Below are positions 27,183 through 35,528 of a DNA stretch of 64,000 bases, piece by piece; position 1 is the first letter of the stretch, and the number at the start of each line of letters is the position of its first letter. The notes under the pieces are model-generated. The model searched no databases, had not been told where the DNA came from, and saw only the letters and a program-made list of their open reading frames with translations. Source of the DNA: Scytonema hofmannii PCC 7110 (GTDB lineage Bacteria; Cyanobacteriota; Cyanobacteriia; Cyanobacteriales; Nostocaceae); contig NZ_KQ976354.1 of NCBI RefSeq assembly GCF_000346485.2, positions 10,932,341 through 10,996,340 on the forward strand, read 5' to 3'. The translations under genes were made by a program, and so were the position numbers.

Positions 27183-28595
27183 CATATCTATCTTCACTTT
27201 AGGAAAATTAGCGACAGCTTGCCACTGAGCTTGGGTGATGGGATACTTCCCCATACAGAAGGGTTGAATAGTTACGGTATGCTGTGGGCTTTCATCTTCT
27301 GAACGTTCTAGTTCACTTTCAGGCGAACCCATCAAAAACTGACCTCCAGGAATTGACACCATCTCCAGCAACACACCATTCCCCAAGTCCTCTGTGAAGA
27401 ACTCGGCTCGATGAGAAGTGCGATCGCTAATTTGACCTTGGGAATTAACTCTCACCACTTCAAACTCAAACTGCTGGAATTGATTTCCTTTAGTAGGTGC
27501 TGGTTGAACGACTTGAGTCGCTTTTTGCTGACTGAGAATTTGTTCTTCAATCAGTGCAACATCTTCATCAGTTAAGTTTAGATGTTGTTGATAATCTCTC
27601 AAGTCGTTCAGTGTTGTTTCACTCAGGGTTTCCTCCGCTCGAATTGCCTCTAGTAGAGTAGTCTCGTACTCTTTTAACTTACGCTGATATTCTTGGTAAG
27701 GTTGTTGAACTTCAGCTTCTATTGCGGTTGCAACCTCAGTAGTAATATTCCATTGAAGACGCAGTGAATTGAGCAAGCGACGGGCTGGAATAGAAAATTG
27801 ACCGCGATTGATACGAAGTTCCACTGCTTTACGATACTTGACTTTTGGGTCATCCTTTGGCGACTTTGCAAGCAGAATTTTGTAGCCTTCCTCAACAGGA
27901 AAGAACTTGGGTGTCATTGCTGGAGCCGCTTCTTGCACTTTGCTACTCGCATACGCGTGTAACTCATCAACGGAAATCCACCCATCACTGTCTCGATCTG
28001 CTGCACCCTTTTCAATCCCTTCTACTAAGTAACGCGTATAAATTGAAAGTTCTGAACCTTCCTGCTCAAAGGAATACTGCGTAGAACTCGAAGATGTCAG
28101 AATTGCTCTACCTTTACCACCTAGCTGCTGTTGGATATTGACAGTCCCATCGTCTTTCACAGTCAAACCTTGAGCGATCGCACCGCTAAAGCAGCAGTCT
28201 AAGATAATCACTTGACTTTGAGACCGACTCCTATTCATCCTGTCATGCAGATAACCTGCTGCTACTGCTGATGGTATTACCAAAGAGCCATTCTGTTTGC
28301 GTGTCCTACGGGTTGACAAGTACAATTTCCCGCTGTCATCTGTAATTCCATGACCAGAAAAATAAAACAGCAACAAGTCATCTTTTTGACCGTGAGAAAA
28401 TAGCTCGTAGATGGCTTCCTCCATTTCTTGGCGTTGAGGATTTTTGAGCACAGTGATATCCGCCTCAGCAAAACCACCCATTTCTGGATTTGCCAAAACT
28501 CTTTGCATTGCGTCAACATCTTTAACCGCCGCAGGTAGAGGATTCAATCCCGGCTCATATTCACTCACTCCAATTAGCAGTGCTATTTTCCTCAT
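27183..28595 (-). pseudogene. Caspase-FGE protein, N-terminal part (gene split by IS)
   Basis: The open frame runs on into the element to 27141. Caspase/metacaspase-fold protease: HG dyad FYFSGHG (His about 82) and ILDCCFSG (Cys about 135), counted from ATG 28595. An EF-hand-like loop DRDSDGWISVDEL follows, then a helical linker (about 240-370) and the first third of an FGE domain (GNGVLLEMVSIPGGQFLMG, GKYPITQAQWQAV). The C-terminal two thirds are at 24641-25192. The protease part is intact and could still be made as a truncated protein. It lies 42 bp downstream of the EACC1-like gene, probably co-transcribed. A TTG three codons upstream is an alternative start. Confidence 0.85.
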
Positions 28596-28637
28596 GCTAG
28601 ACAACCTACATCTGAAAAAATTTGGCTCCTATCTAAT

Positions 28638-29018
28638 CTACCGAGGAGTATTGAGAAATTCCTGTGCTTTTTCAAATGCAAAGGTAAACTTTTCTTCATT
28701 CTCTGCTTTAATTCTCAGTTCTCTACCATCTGGCGCTTTCACCGTCAGTTCTATCGGTTTACCACTCAAGCGTTCTTTCAGAAAATCAAACAAAGCCTTA
28801 CTACCTGCAACAATTACTGCTTTTACTGTCCCTACAACAAAGCCATCACCCTTCGCATACTCTGGCGCTGCTTGTACTTCTACTAGACTTGCTTCTTCGA
28901 CTCCATCCACTTCTCGGATCTGTGGTAGCAAATTTTGCACTTTTTCTTGTAACTCTTGCTCATCTAAATCTGGATCGAACAGGGAAATCGTGACCTCTAC
29001 AGTGGATGGTGTTGTCAT
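28638..29018 (-). CDS. EACC1-like effector-associated small protein
   Basis: 126 residues. Starts with VEVTISLFDPDLDEQELQ, a ferredoxin-like beta-alpha pattern, has a hydrophobic glycine/alanine stretch (VVGTVKAVIVAGSKALFDFL) and ends with ELTVKAPDGRELRIKAENEE. This pattern matches the effector-associated constant component EACC1 family, known from conflict systems that pair it with caspase-like and other effectors. It is directly upstream of a caspase-FGE gene, fitting that link. A decayed second copy lies upstream of the other caspase-FGE gene (32271-32352). I am fairly sure of the family but its biochemical role is unknown. Confidence 0.7.
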   Translation of the reverse strand: MTTPSTVEVTISLFDPDLDEQELQEKVQNLLPQIREVDGVEEASLVEVQAAPEYAKGDGFVVGTVKAVIVAGSKALFDFLKERLSGKPIELTVKAPDGRELRIKAENEEKFTFAFEKAQEFLNTPR

Positions 29019-29119
29019 GGGAGTGATTTAAGTATTGTCAAGCATCTTTAGTAATGATTATACAGGTTATTATCGTTAATATCAGGAGAAAAAATCTTAA
29101 CGTTGTCCTCGTCTTGCTC

Positions 29120-29206
29120 TTTACCGCCTATTTGCGTTCGGATATCAACTGTATCATCTTTCCTGGCTCATATTCACTCACTCTAATTAGCATTTTTGGA
29201 AAGTTT
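29120..29206 (-). pseudogene. Remnant of a third caspase gene N-terminus
   Basis: Two short stretches match pieces of the caspase genes fused by a deletion: GCGTTCGGATATCAACTGT (as at 31770) and GGCTCATATTCACTCACT (as at 32185). No reading frame remains. The rest of 29019-29282 holds nothing recognisable. Confidence 0.6.
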
Positions 29207-29282
29207 TTGTACTATAATAAATAATCTCTTAACCCTATAGATTCTGCATCTTAACTAGGTGACAAAGTTTAAATAATTATTG

Positions 29283-29609
29283 ATGACAAATATGTCTACT
29301 AATGAGAAGAGCCACTCTGCTCAAACACTTGATACATTACAGGAGTCGCACAAAGAGGATCTAGAAACTGTTATTCAGGTTTTAGCAAAGGTAACAAGTC
29401 TTTCTCCTGAAGCAATTAAGCCCCACCTCAATACAATGCTCGCTCAGTTGGTAAAGTCGAAAGAGCGTCCATTCTATGAAACCGCCACGCCTGAAGAGTG
29501 GGTTAAAGCATTTCGTGAATGGGCAGATAGCCACAAGCGAAATACTCCCTTATTATCAGATTATGCTTTGAGTCGAGCAGGAATATACGAGGAGGATGAA
29601 GAGATTTAG
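29283..29609 (+). CDS. Probable antitoxin of the PIN-domain pair
   Basis: 108 residues from ATG 29283. Mainly helical, no recognised DNA-binding motif, with a conserved-looking YETATPEEWVKAFREWADSH and an acidic tail. The stop overlaps the GTG start of the PIN toxin by one base (TAGTG), the translational coupling expected for a toxin-antitoxin operon. This kind of antitoxin with EWxxAFxxWA is common in front of VapC-type toxins in cyanobacteria. An even shorter form starting at ATG 29292 is possible. Confidence 0.75.
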   Translation: MTNMSTNEKSHSAQTLDTLQESHKEDLETVIQVLAKVTSLSPEAIKPHLNTMLAQLVKSKERPFYETATPEEWVKAFREWADSHKRNTPLLSDYALSRAGIYEEDEEI

Positions 29610-30055
29610 TGTCTTACCTTGTAGATACCAATTTGCTACTACTCAGTGTAGAGCCACATCATCCTATGTATAGGGACACTGTGAATGCGATCGCAATACT
29701 GCGCTCAACAGGACAAGAACTTTTTACTACATCCCAAAACCTCATAGAGTTTTGGCGGAGTGCAACACGCCCTGCTGAAAAAAATGGCTTAGGGTTAAGC
29801 ATAGCTGAAGCTGAGATAGAACTGCAACGTTTAGAAGAGCTTTTCCCAGTACTACCAGATGTACCTGAAATTTACCCAGAGTGGAGACGACTGATTATAG
29901 AGTATGGGGTCATAGGTGTAAATGTGCATGATGCAAGGCTGGTCGCTGTTATGTTAGTAAATAGACTAACTCACATCCTAACTTTCAACACAAAGGACTT
30001 TACCCGCTATTCTACTGAGATCGCTCCAGTGCATCCAGCTTCAATTGGACTCTAA
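29609..30055 (+). CDS. VapC-like PIN-domain toxin
   Basis: 148 residues. Starts SYLVDTNLLLLS with the first acidic residue (Asp6). NLIEFWRSATR supplies Glu, and NVHDARLVAVM and ILTFNTKDFTRY complete the PIN active-site set. PIN toxins are Mg-dependent RNases. The GTG start overlaps the stop of the antitoxin gene. The pair lies between the two caspase-FGE loci, on the opposite strand. Confidence 0.87.
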   Translation: MSYLVDTNLLLLSVEPHHPMYRDTVNAIAILRSTGQELFTTSQNLIEFWRSATRPAEKNGLGLSIAEAEIELQRLEELFPVLPDVPEIYPEWRRLIIEYGVIGVNVHDARLVAVMLVNRLTHILTFNTKDFTRYSTEIAPVHPASIGL

Positions 30056-30167
30056 AAAAAGAAAATCGGTTTTTGGCAAAAACTGGGTTGCTTGCAACTC
30101 GTATAACTTGTAACTCTTGATTTTACATTTAGAAACCTGGTTTTTTTGAGATGGTTGAGAATGTTCT

Positions 30168-32228
30168 CTACCATCTGCTGACCACGCGGAAACCCACGCT
30201 CATATCCCGGTAGTCACGCGAGTGGCGATAGCGATACGCCGAGCGACAATTCCACGAAGCACCGTTCCACGAGCCGCCACGTGGTAGTCTTGCTTGATTA
30301 CCAGGATCTTTCGTCCAAACAGTGCCGTCTACAGGTGCGTTCTCATAGTTATCATGCCACGCATCTTGACACCATTCTAAGACGTTACCATGCATATCGT
30401 ATAAACCAAACCCATTTGGCAAAAATTTGCCGACATCGGTTGTTTGCTCTCGATATTCCCCCTTCACTCCATTTGCGTAAGTGAAATTACCATTGTAATT
30501 AGCCAAATCTGTTGTAATCGTTTCGCCACAATGAAAGGGGGTCGTCGTTCCTGCTCGACAAGCATACTCCCATTCTGATTCACTGGGCAAACGATAATTC
30601 TTTTCAGTCTTTTGAGATAACCGAGCGCAGAACTCAACAGCATCATCCCAGGATACCTGCTCCACAGGTTTGTTTGCTCCTTTGAAGTGAGAGGGATTGG
30701 GATTTAAATCTATCTCTATTTTAGGAAAAGCAGCGACAGCTTGCCATTGAGCTTGGGTGATGGGGTACTTCCCCATATTGAAGGGTTGAATGGTCACAGT
30801 GTGCTGTGGACTTTCCCAATCATAACGTCCTAGTTCACTTTCAGGTGAACCCATCAAAAACTGACCTCCAGGAATTGCTACCATCTCCAGCAACACACCA
30901 TTCCCCAAGTCTTCTGTAAAGAACTCTGCTCGATGAGAAGTGTGGTTAATATCGCAAGTTTTCTTTCCTATCCCCAAAAATCCCGATCGCACTGTAATAG
31001 TGGCAAACTTGAACTCAAACTGCTGAGTTTGAGTTGCAGAGGATTTTGGCTGAGAAACTGTTGCTCCTTGTCCTTTGTCTTGCTCTTGTGATTTTATTTG
31101 TTGTTCTGGCTGCAACAACTTTTCTTTTTGTTGGCGATCGCGCTCATATTCTGCTTTGTTAGAACTTAGCACTCGTTGTTCTATTGAAGCAATATCTTCA
31201 TCGCGCAACCCCAAATATTGCTGATATTCTTTTAAATCTTCTTGTACTCTTGGTCTAAACGGGTATTCTTGTTTAATTGCTTCAACCAACGCTTGCTCAT
31301 ATTCATTGCACTTGCGTTCGTACTCTCGATACGGTTGGAGTACTTCCTCTTCAATAGCTGTTCCCTCTTCTAGAGATAACCCCCACTCATCCCGCTTCGA
31401 GTCTAACATCCTCCGAACAAAGACAGAAAACTTACCCTGTCCTTGCTGTGCTCGACTTTCCACTTCCTTGCGATACTTCAGCTTGGGATCGTCTTTTGGC
31501 GACTTTGCTAGTAAAATTCTGTAGCCTTCCTCAACAGGAAAGAAATTAGGAGTCATAGCAGGGGATGCTTCTTGCACCTTGCTGCTCGCATATTCGTGGA
31601 GTTCATCTACAGAAATCCAACCATCTCCGTCTTTATCAGCTACACCCTTTTCAATCCCTTCTACTAAGTAACGGGTGTAAATCGAAAGTTCCGATCCTTC
31701 CTGCTCAAAGGAAAGCTGGGTAGAACTGGAAGATGTGAGGATAGCCCGCCCCTTACCACCGAGTTGTGTTCGGATATCAACTGTGCCATCATCTTTCACA
31801 GTCAAACCTTTGGCGATCGCACCACTAAAACAGCAGTCTAATACAATCACCTGTCGTTGAGATCTACTCCCATTTATGCTTTCATGTATAAAAGTTGCTG
31901 CTACTGCGGATGGTGTCACCAATTTTCCATTCTGTTTGCGAGTTACACGGGTTGATAAATACAATCTTCCGCTTTCATCTGTAATTCCATGACCGGAGAA
32001 ATAAAATAGCAACAAGTCCTCTTTTTGACCGTGAGAAAATAGCTCGTAGATAGCATCCTCCATTTCTTGGCGTTGAGGATTTTTGAGCATTGCAATCTCC
32101 GTAAAACCACCCATTTCCGGATTTGCCAACACTCTTTGCATTGCTTCAACATCTTTAACCGCCGCAGGTAACGGATTCAATCCCGGCTCATATTCACTCA
32201 CTCCAATTAGCAGTGCTATTTTCCTCAT
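30168..32228 (-). CDS. Caspase-FGE protein with DGR-type variable C-terminus
   Basis: 686 residues from ATG 32228. Metacaspase-like protease at the N-terminus with FYFSGHG (His80) and VLDCCFSG (Cys133). An EF-hand-like loop DKDGDGWISVDEL (about 199-211) may give calcium control. A charged helical linker follows (about 250-400), then a complete FGE/C-type-lectin-like domain (about 440-686) with GQFLMGSPESELGR, RLPSESEWEYACRAG, LYDMHGNVLEWCQDAW. It ends LPRGGSWNGASWNC, SAYRYRHSRDYRDMSVGFRV, the usual DGR variable-region layout. No signal or membrane segment. I infer a sensor domain that gates a protease. A TTG three codons upstream is an alternative start. Confidence 0.88.
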   Translation of the reverse strand: MRKIALLIGVSEYEPGLNPLPAAVKDVEAMQRVLANPEMGGFTEIAMLKNPQRQEMEDAIYELFSHGQKEDLLLFYFSGHGITDESGRLYLSTRVTRKQNGKLVTPSAVAATFIHESINGSRSQRQVIVLDCCFSGAIAKGLTVKDDGTVDIRTQLGGKGRAILTSSSSTQLSFEQEGSELSIYTRYLVEGIEKGVADKDGDGWISVDELHEYASSKVQEASPAMTPNFFPVEEGYRILLAKSPKDDPKLKYRKEVESRAQQGQGKFSVFVRRMLDSKRDEWGLSLEEGTAIEEEVLQPYREYERKCNEYEQALVEAIKQEYPFRPRVQEDLKEYQQYLGLRDEDIASIEQRVLSSNKAEYERDRQQKEKLLQPEQQIKSQEQDKGQGATVSQPKSSATQTQQFEFKFATITVRSGFLGIGKKTCDINHTSHRAEFFTEDLGNGVLLEMVAIPGGQFLMGSPESELGRYDWESPQHTVTIQPFNMGKYPITQAQWQAVAAFPKIEIDLNPNPSHFKGANKPVEQVSWDDAVEFCARLSQKTEKNYRLPSESEWEYACRAGTTTPFHCGETITTDLANYNGNFTYANGVKGEYREQTTDVGKFLPNGFGLYDMHGNVLEWCQDAWHDNYENAPVDGTVWTKDPGNQARLPRGGSWNGASWNCRSAYRYRHSRDYRDMSVGFRVVSRW
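30171..30285 (-). repeat. DGR variable-repeat-like FGE end, second class
   Basis: Same layout as the 24166-24289 family but with different fixed bases (ends GTGGGTTTCCGCGTGGTC instead of GGTGTGCGCGTGGCTGTC). It would need a different template. Confidence 0.6.
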
Positions 32229-32270
32229 GTTAGACAACCCACATCTCGAAAAATTTGGCTCCTCTGTAAT

Positions 32271-32352
32271 CTACGGAGGAAGATTGAGAAATTCCTGTGC
32301 TTTTTCAAATGCATAGTTAAACTTTTCGTTATGCTCTGCTTTTATTGTCAGG
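32271..32352 (-). pseudogene. 3' remnant of an EACC1-like gene
   Basis: Reads LTIKAEHNEKFNYAFEKAQE then FLNLPP and stop, matching the end of the EACC1-like protein at 28638. The rest is gone. Its place upstream of a caspase-FGE gene shows that the whole two-gene unit was duplicated. Confidence 0.75.
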
Positions 32353-32466
32353 TTTTTTTGAGATGGTTGAGAATAGTGCAAGATGTGAATTGAAAAAAAG
32401 ACTGAAAAATAGGTCTAAACCTCTTGATTAAATGAGCCGTTTTGTATATGATTTAAATGGTATTAT

Positions 32467-34305
32467 CTATCCATCCCCAAAAAAGCCAAAAAAATTTGAT
32501 CGCGCACAGCGCGAAAACAGATAAAAGTGAAAAGAGTAAAAGAGTAAAGTGTAAAGAATTATAAAGTCCTCGGCACCGGGACAGCCACGCGCACACCAAA
32601 GTATGTGGGAGCGGAAGTCACGCGAGAACCTGCCGCGATACGCCGAACGGCAATTCCTCGGATCCTTGATCCACGAGCCGCCACGCAGCAATCTTGTTTG
32701 ATTCTCATTATCTCCCATCCAAGCAGTGCCATCTACGGGCGCATTTTTATAACTATCATGCCACGCATCTTGACACCACTCCCATATATTACCATGCATA
32801 TCGTATAAACCAAATCCATTTGGCAAAAATTTTCCGACATCCGTTGTTTGCTCTCGATATTCTCCCTTCACTGCATTCGCATAAGTGTAATTACCATCGT
32901 AATTAGCCAAATTTGTTGTAATCGTCTCGCCAAAATGAAAGGGGGTCGTCGTTCCTGCTCGACAAGCATACTCCCATTGTGCTTCTGTTGGTAAGCTATA
33001 AGTCTTACCTATTTTTTGTGAAAGTCGTTTACAAAACTCTACAGCATCATTCCAAGAGACTTGCTCAACAGGTCGCCTCGCCCCTTTAAAATAAGATGGA
33101 TTGTTCCCCATCACAGTTTCCCACTGTTGTTGTGTAACAGCATACTTACCGATAAAAAAACTTTGAATGGTAACTGTGTGCTGTGGTCCTTCATCCGATG
33201 CTCGCCCCAGTTCTGTTGTCGGTGAACCCATCAAAAACTTGCCACTCGGAATTTCTACCATTTCCAGGCTAATACCGTTACCCAAGTCTTCAGCAAAGAA
33301 ATTCGCCTTACCAGGGCGGCGCTTGGTAATCTTTCCTTTTGCATCCACTGTCACTACTTCAAATGGAAAGCTTTTGAGAGTTAAATTCCCTGTGTTTGTG
33401 CTTCTTTGACCCACAACTGCGGCTGTCAAACCAACACCTACAAATCCGACGGTTTGAATAACTTTACGCCGTGACCATTGAGTTGATTGTGACGATCCAG
33501 ACAGTGATTGTGGCGGTGATATCAATTCTTGCAGTGCTTCTACCGCAGACAAGTAGCGGTACTTGTAGTGACGCCGCACCATTTTCGTTAAAACACTGGT
33601 AAGATAGTTACTCACCTGTGCTTCTTGTACCCAAATGACTTCACCCGTACCGGGGTGTTCTTCTAAACTCGAAGGCAAAATACCCGTTAGGGCTTGAATC
33701 GCAGTCATTCCCAAAGCATAAACATCACTACCCAGACAAGGTTTGCCATTCTTCTGCTCATTTGGCATATAGCCAGCTGTACCAATGACAAAGCTGGAAG
33801 TGATTTCACCTTGAGCATTCACCATCAAGCTGCCAATTTCCTTAACAGCCCCAAAATCAATTAGGAAAATCTTACCATCTTGATGGCGTCGCATGAGATT
33901 TTGAGGTTTGATATCGCGGTGAATGACTCCTTGCTGATGCACAAACGACAAAACTTCTAAAACGTCCTGCAATAACTTGGTGACATAACCTTCACTCAGT
34001 CGCTTACCAAGTACGATTTCTTGACTTAAATCTTGTCCTTCAATAAATTCTTGAACGATATAAAGATTTTGGTTCTCACAAAAGTGTGCTAAGAGTTGGG
34101 GAATTTGCGGGTGTTTACCCAGTCTTTCGAGAATTGCGGCTTCTTTTTCAAAAAACTCTACGACACGGGGGTGGGTATGGTTGGGACGCAGTTGTTTAAC
34201 AACACACAAAGGCTTACTGGGTTGCAAATGGTCTCTTGCCAAATAGGTAATGGCAAAGCCGCCTCCGCCCAATTGGCAAGTGATTTCATAGCGTCCAGCT
34301 AGCAT
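32467..34305 (-). CDS. Ser/Thr kinase-transmembrane-FGE protein with frameshifted variable end
   Basis: 612 residues from ATG 34305. Kinase domain (about 5-265) with GGGGFAITYLA, VVK, VIHRDIKPQN and LIDFGAVKE all intact. A twin-arginine-like membrane segment WSRRKVIQTVGFVGVGLTAAVV (about 278-298) follows, then an FGE domain (about 340-590), presumably outside the membrane. The variable end reads LLRGGSWIKDPRNC, RSAYRGRFSRDFRSH. One inserted base there (near 32603) changes the frame, so the protein runs past the normal stop (TAA at about 32561-32563) into a Phe/Ser-rich tail through the terminator hairpin. Without it, it would end like the copy at 24641. The kinase is likely active; the FGE end may be damaged. 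Confidence 0.85.
   Translation of the reverse strand: MLAGRYEITCQLGGGGFAITYLARDHLQPSKPLCVVKQLRPNHTHPRVVEFFEKEAAILERLGKHPQIPQLLAHFCENQNLYIVQEFIEGQDLSQEIVLGKRLSEGYVTKLLQDVLEVLSFVHQQGVIHRDIKPQNLMRRHQDGKIFLIDFGAVKEIGSLMVNAQGEITSSFVIGTAGYMPNEQKNGKPCLGSDVYALGMTAIQALTGILPSSLEEHPGTGEVIWVQEAQVSNYLTSVLTKMVRRHYKYRYLSAVEALQELISPPQSLSGSSQSTQWSRRKVIQTVGFVGVGLTAAVVGQRSTNTGNLTLKSFPFEVVTVDAKGKITKRRPGKANFFAEDLGNGISLEMVEIPSGKFLMGSPTTELGRASDEGPQHTVTIQSFFIGKYAVTQQQWETVMGNNPSYFKGARRPVEQVSWNDAVEFCKRLSQKIGKTYSLPTEAQWEYACRAGTTTPFHFGETITTNLANYDGNYTYANAVKGEYREQTTDVGKFLPNGFGLYDMHGNIWEWCQDAWHDSYKNAPVDGTAWMGDNENQTRLLRGGSWIKDPRNCRSAYRGRFSRDFRSHILWCARGCPGAEDFIILYTLLFYSFHFYLFSRCARSNFFGFFGDG
32484..32516 (-). terminator. Terminator-like hairpin after kinase-FGE gene
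   Basis: On the minus strand TCGCGC-TGT-GCGCGA followed by a T-rich run. Stem identical to 24582-24596, loop changed. The frameshifted kinase gene currently reads through it. Confidence 0.65.
32569..32693 (-). repeat. DGR variable-repeat-like FGE end, copy 3
   Basis: 125 bp. Compared with 24166-24289 the core has nine substitutions, eight at adenines of that segment (AAC to GGC, TTC, TTC, TCC) and one C to G, plus a one-base insertion that shifts the frame. Confidence 0.75.
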
Positions 34306-34402
34306 AGTCACAATCTAAATTGTTCTACATTATAGTAGAAATTACCACGATTATCTCAAGAGATTCTACACATTCTGCAACCTAATTGCCAAAAATCTGA
34401 GA

Positions 34403-34437
34403 ATGGGGAGTGGGGAGTAGGGAGTGGGGAGTAGGGG
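34403..34437 (+). repeat. STRR-type heptamer repeat
   Basis: GGGGAGTAGGGAGTG-type units, same family as 13232-13285. The spacer 34306-34599 otherwise contains only this and the hairpin at 34495-34527. Confidence 0.8.
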
Positions 34438-34494
34438 AAGAGGGGTTTTCATTTATTTTGGTGACGAATTCTTCATGGCGATCGCTGAGGTGTC

Positions 34495-34527
34495 AGAACC
34501 CCGGTTTCTTAAAGAAACCGGGGTTCT
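34495..34527. terminator. Strong palindromic hairpin
   Basis: AGAACCCCGGTTTCTT with perfect complement AAGAAACCGGGGTTCT. The near copy at 35420-35452 lies at the matching position of the duplicated Rpn gene end. Possible bidirectional terminator. Confidence 0.6.
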
Positions 34528-34599
34528 AATGTCCATCCGAGTTGTCTTGGAGGTGGAACAACTCACACCATATAAATGGCTCTCAATTTTTCTAAAAAC

Positions 34600-34836
34600 T
34601 CAGAATAACTGACGCAAATCATCTGGACTATTCACAGTTTTAATAGCTTGCTGAATGGTCTTCAACTGCTCTAAATTGGTAATTTGAGAAATTTCTGGCA
34701 TCATTTGTAATGCTTGTGTACCAAATTTCATTTCTAGAAGCATTTCAATGCTTAATAACCTCTCCTCTCGCCGTCCGCGTGCTTCCCCCTCTTTTAATAT
34801 TTCCTGATACCATGAAGACTCTCTCAAAACTGCCAT
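34600..34836 (-). pseudogene. C-terminal remnant of an Rpn-family nuclease gene (duplicate)
   Basis: 78 residues nearly identical to the end of the gene at 35529-36410 (MAVLRESSWYQEILKEGEAR, MLLEMKFGTQALQMMPEISQ). DNA similarity continues upstream to about 34925 and downstream through the hairpin. Only one GEARG unit is present, while the full gene has several. The nuclease core is missing. Confidence 0.8.
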
Positions 34837-35056
34837 GTTCTACCTCATGATTTGTTGAACTAAAGCACTGTCTAATACAAAACTAGCAAAAAACGCTAAA
34901 ACCGTTTCTAACTGACTTAATCATTACCTGATGTTTGCAAGAGCCTTTGTACTATAATCCTAAATCATTTGTAAAATTTTCTCTTCTCTCATTTCTTTGT
35001 GCTCTTTGCGTCTTTGCGGTTAATAAACAGGAATAATAATTTTAGGATAGCTCAAT

Positions 35057-35392
35057 ATGTTCAAATCAGACACAATTATCCGACCAGTATATTATCGAAT
35101 TATTGAAAGACGTGGAAAGATTTGGGCATTTAAAGAAGGTACACCTTTCATCAATCTTTTCAATGCACCCGATCTTGATATGGAGGACTTGTTTGCCCTT
35201 TTCGATACTTCTATGGAAAAAATCGCCACCGAACTGCGACGCATTAATGGTGGTAAACAAGGTTATTACCTAGCAAATATTTTGGATAAAAAATACTATT
35301 ACTGCGGATTGAAGTGGAAAGATGTCAAAACCAAGCTTCAAGAATTGGGGATTGGTAGACCAGACTCAATGGGAAATTACGAGAATGTTTGA
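35057..35392 (+). CDS. Hypothetical protein
   Basis: 111 residues. Not recognised. Composition is ordinary, with an N-terminal beta-rich part (TIIRPVYYRIIERRGKIWAF) and a C-terminal part rich in Tyr and Lys (GKQGYYLANILDKKYYYCGL). No membrane segment or signal. It lies between the two copies of the duplicated Rpn gene end, so it may have arrived with that rearrangement. Start ATG 35057 follows TTTTAGGATAGCTCAAT, a weak ribosome-binding site. Confidence 0.55.
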   Translation: MFKSDTIIRPVYYRIIERRGKIWAFKEGTPFINLFNAPDLDMEDLFALFDTSMEKIATELRRINGGKQGYYLANILDKKYYYCGLKWKDVKTKLQELGIGRPDSMGNYENV

Positions 35393-35419
35393 TTCGTATA
35401 AATAGATCGTTCAGGTGTC

Positions 35420-35452
35420 AGAACCCCAGTTTTTTTAAGAAACCGGGGTTCT
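35420..35452. terminator. Palindromic hairpin, duplicate copy
   Basis: AGAACCCCAGTTTTTTTAAG paired with AAACCGGGGTTCT. Imperfect copy of the hairpin at 34495-34527, downstream of the Rpn gene. Confidence 0.6.
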
Positions 35453-35528
35453 AATGTCCGCTTATCTGAGTCATATTGGTGATGGAACAACTCACACCAT
35501 ATAAATGGCTCCCAATTTTTGTAAAAAC

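Noticed and set aside
24100-34305. A reverse transcriptase or Avd gene for the DGR in this window
   Set aside because: No reading frame with reverse-transcriptase motifs such as YxDD is found anywhere in the 64 kb; it must be elsewhere or absent.
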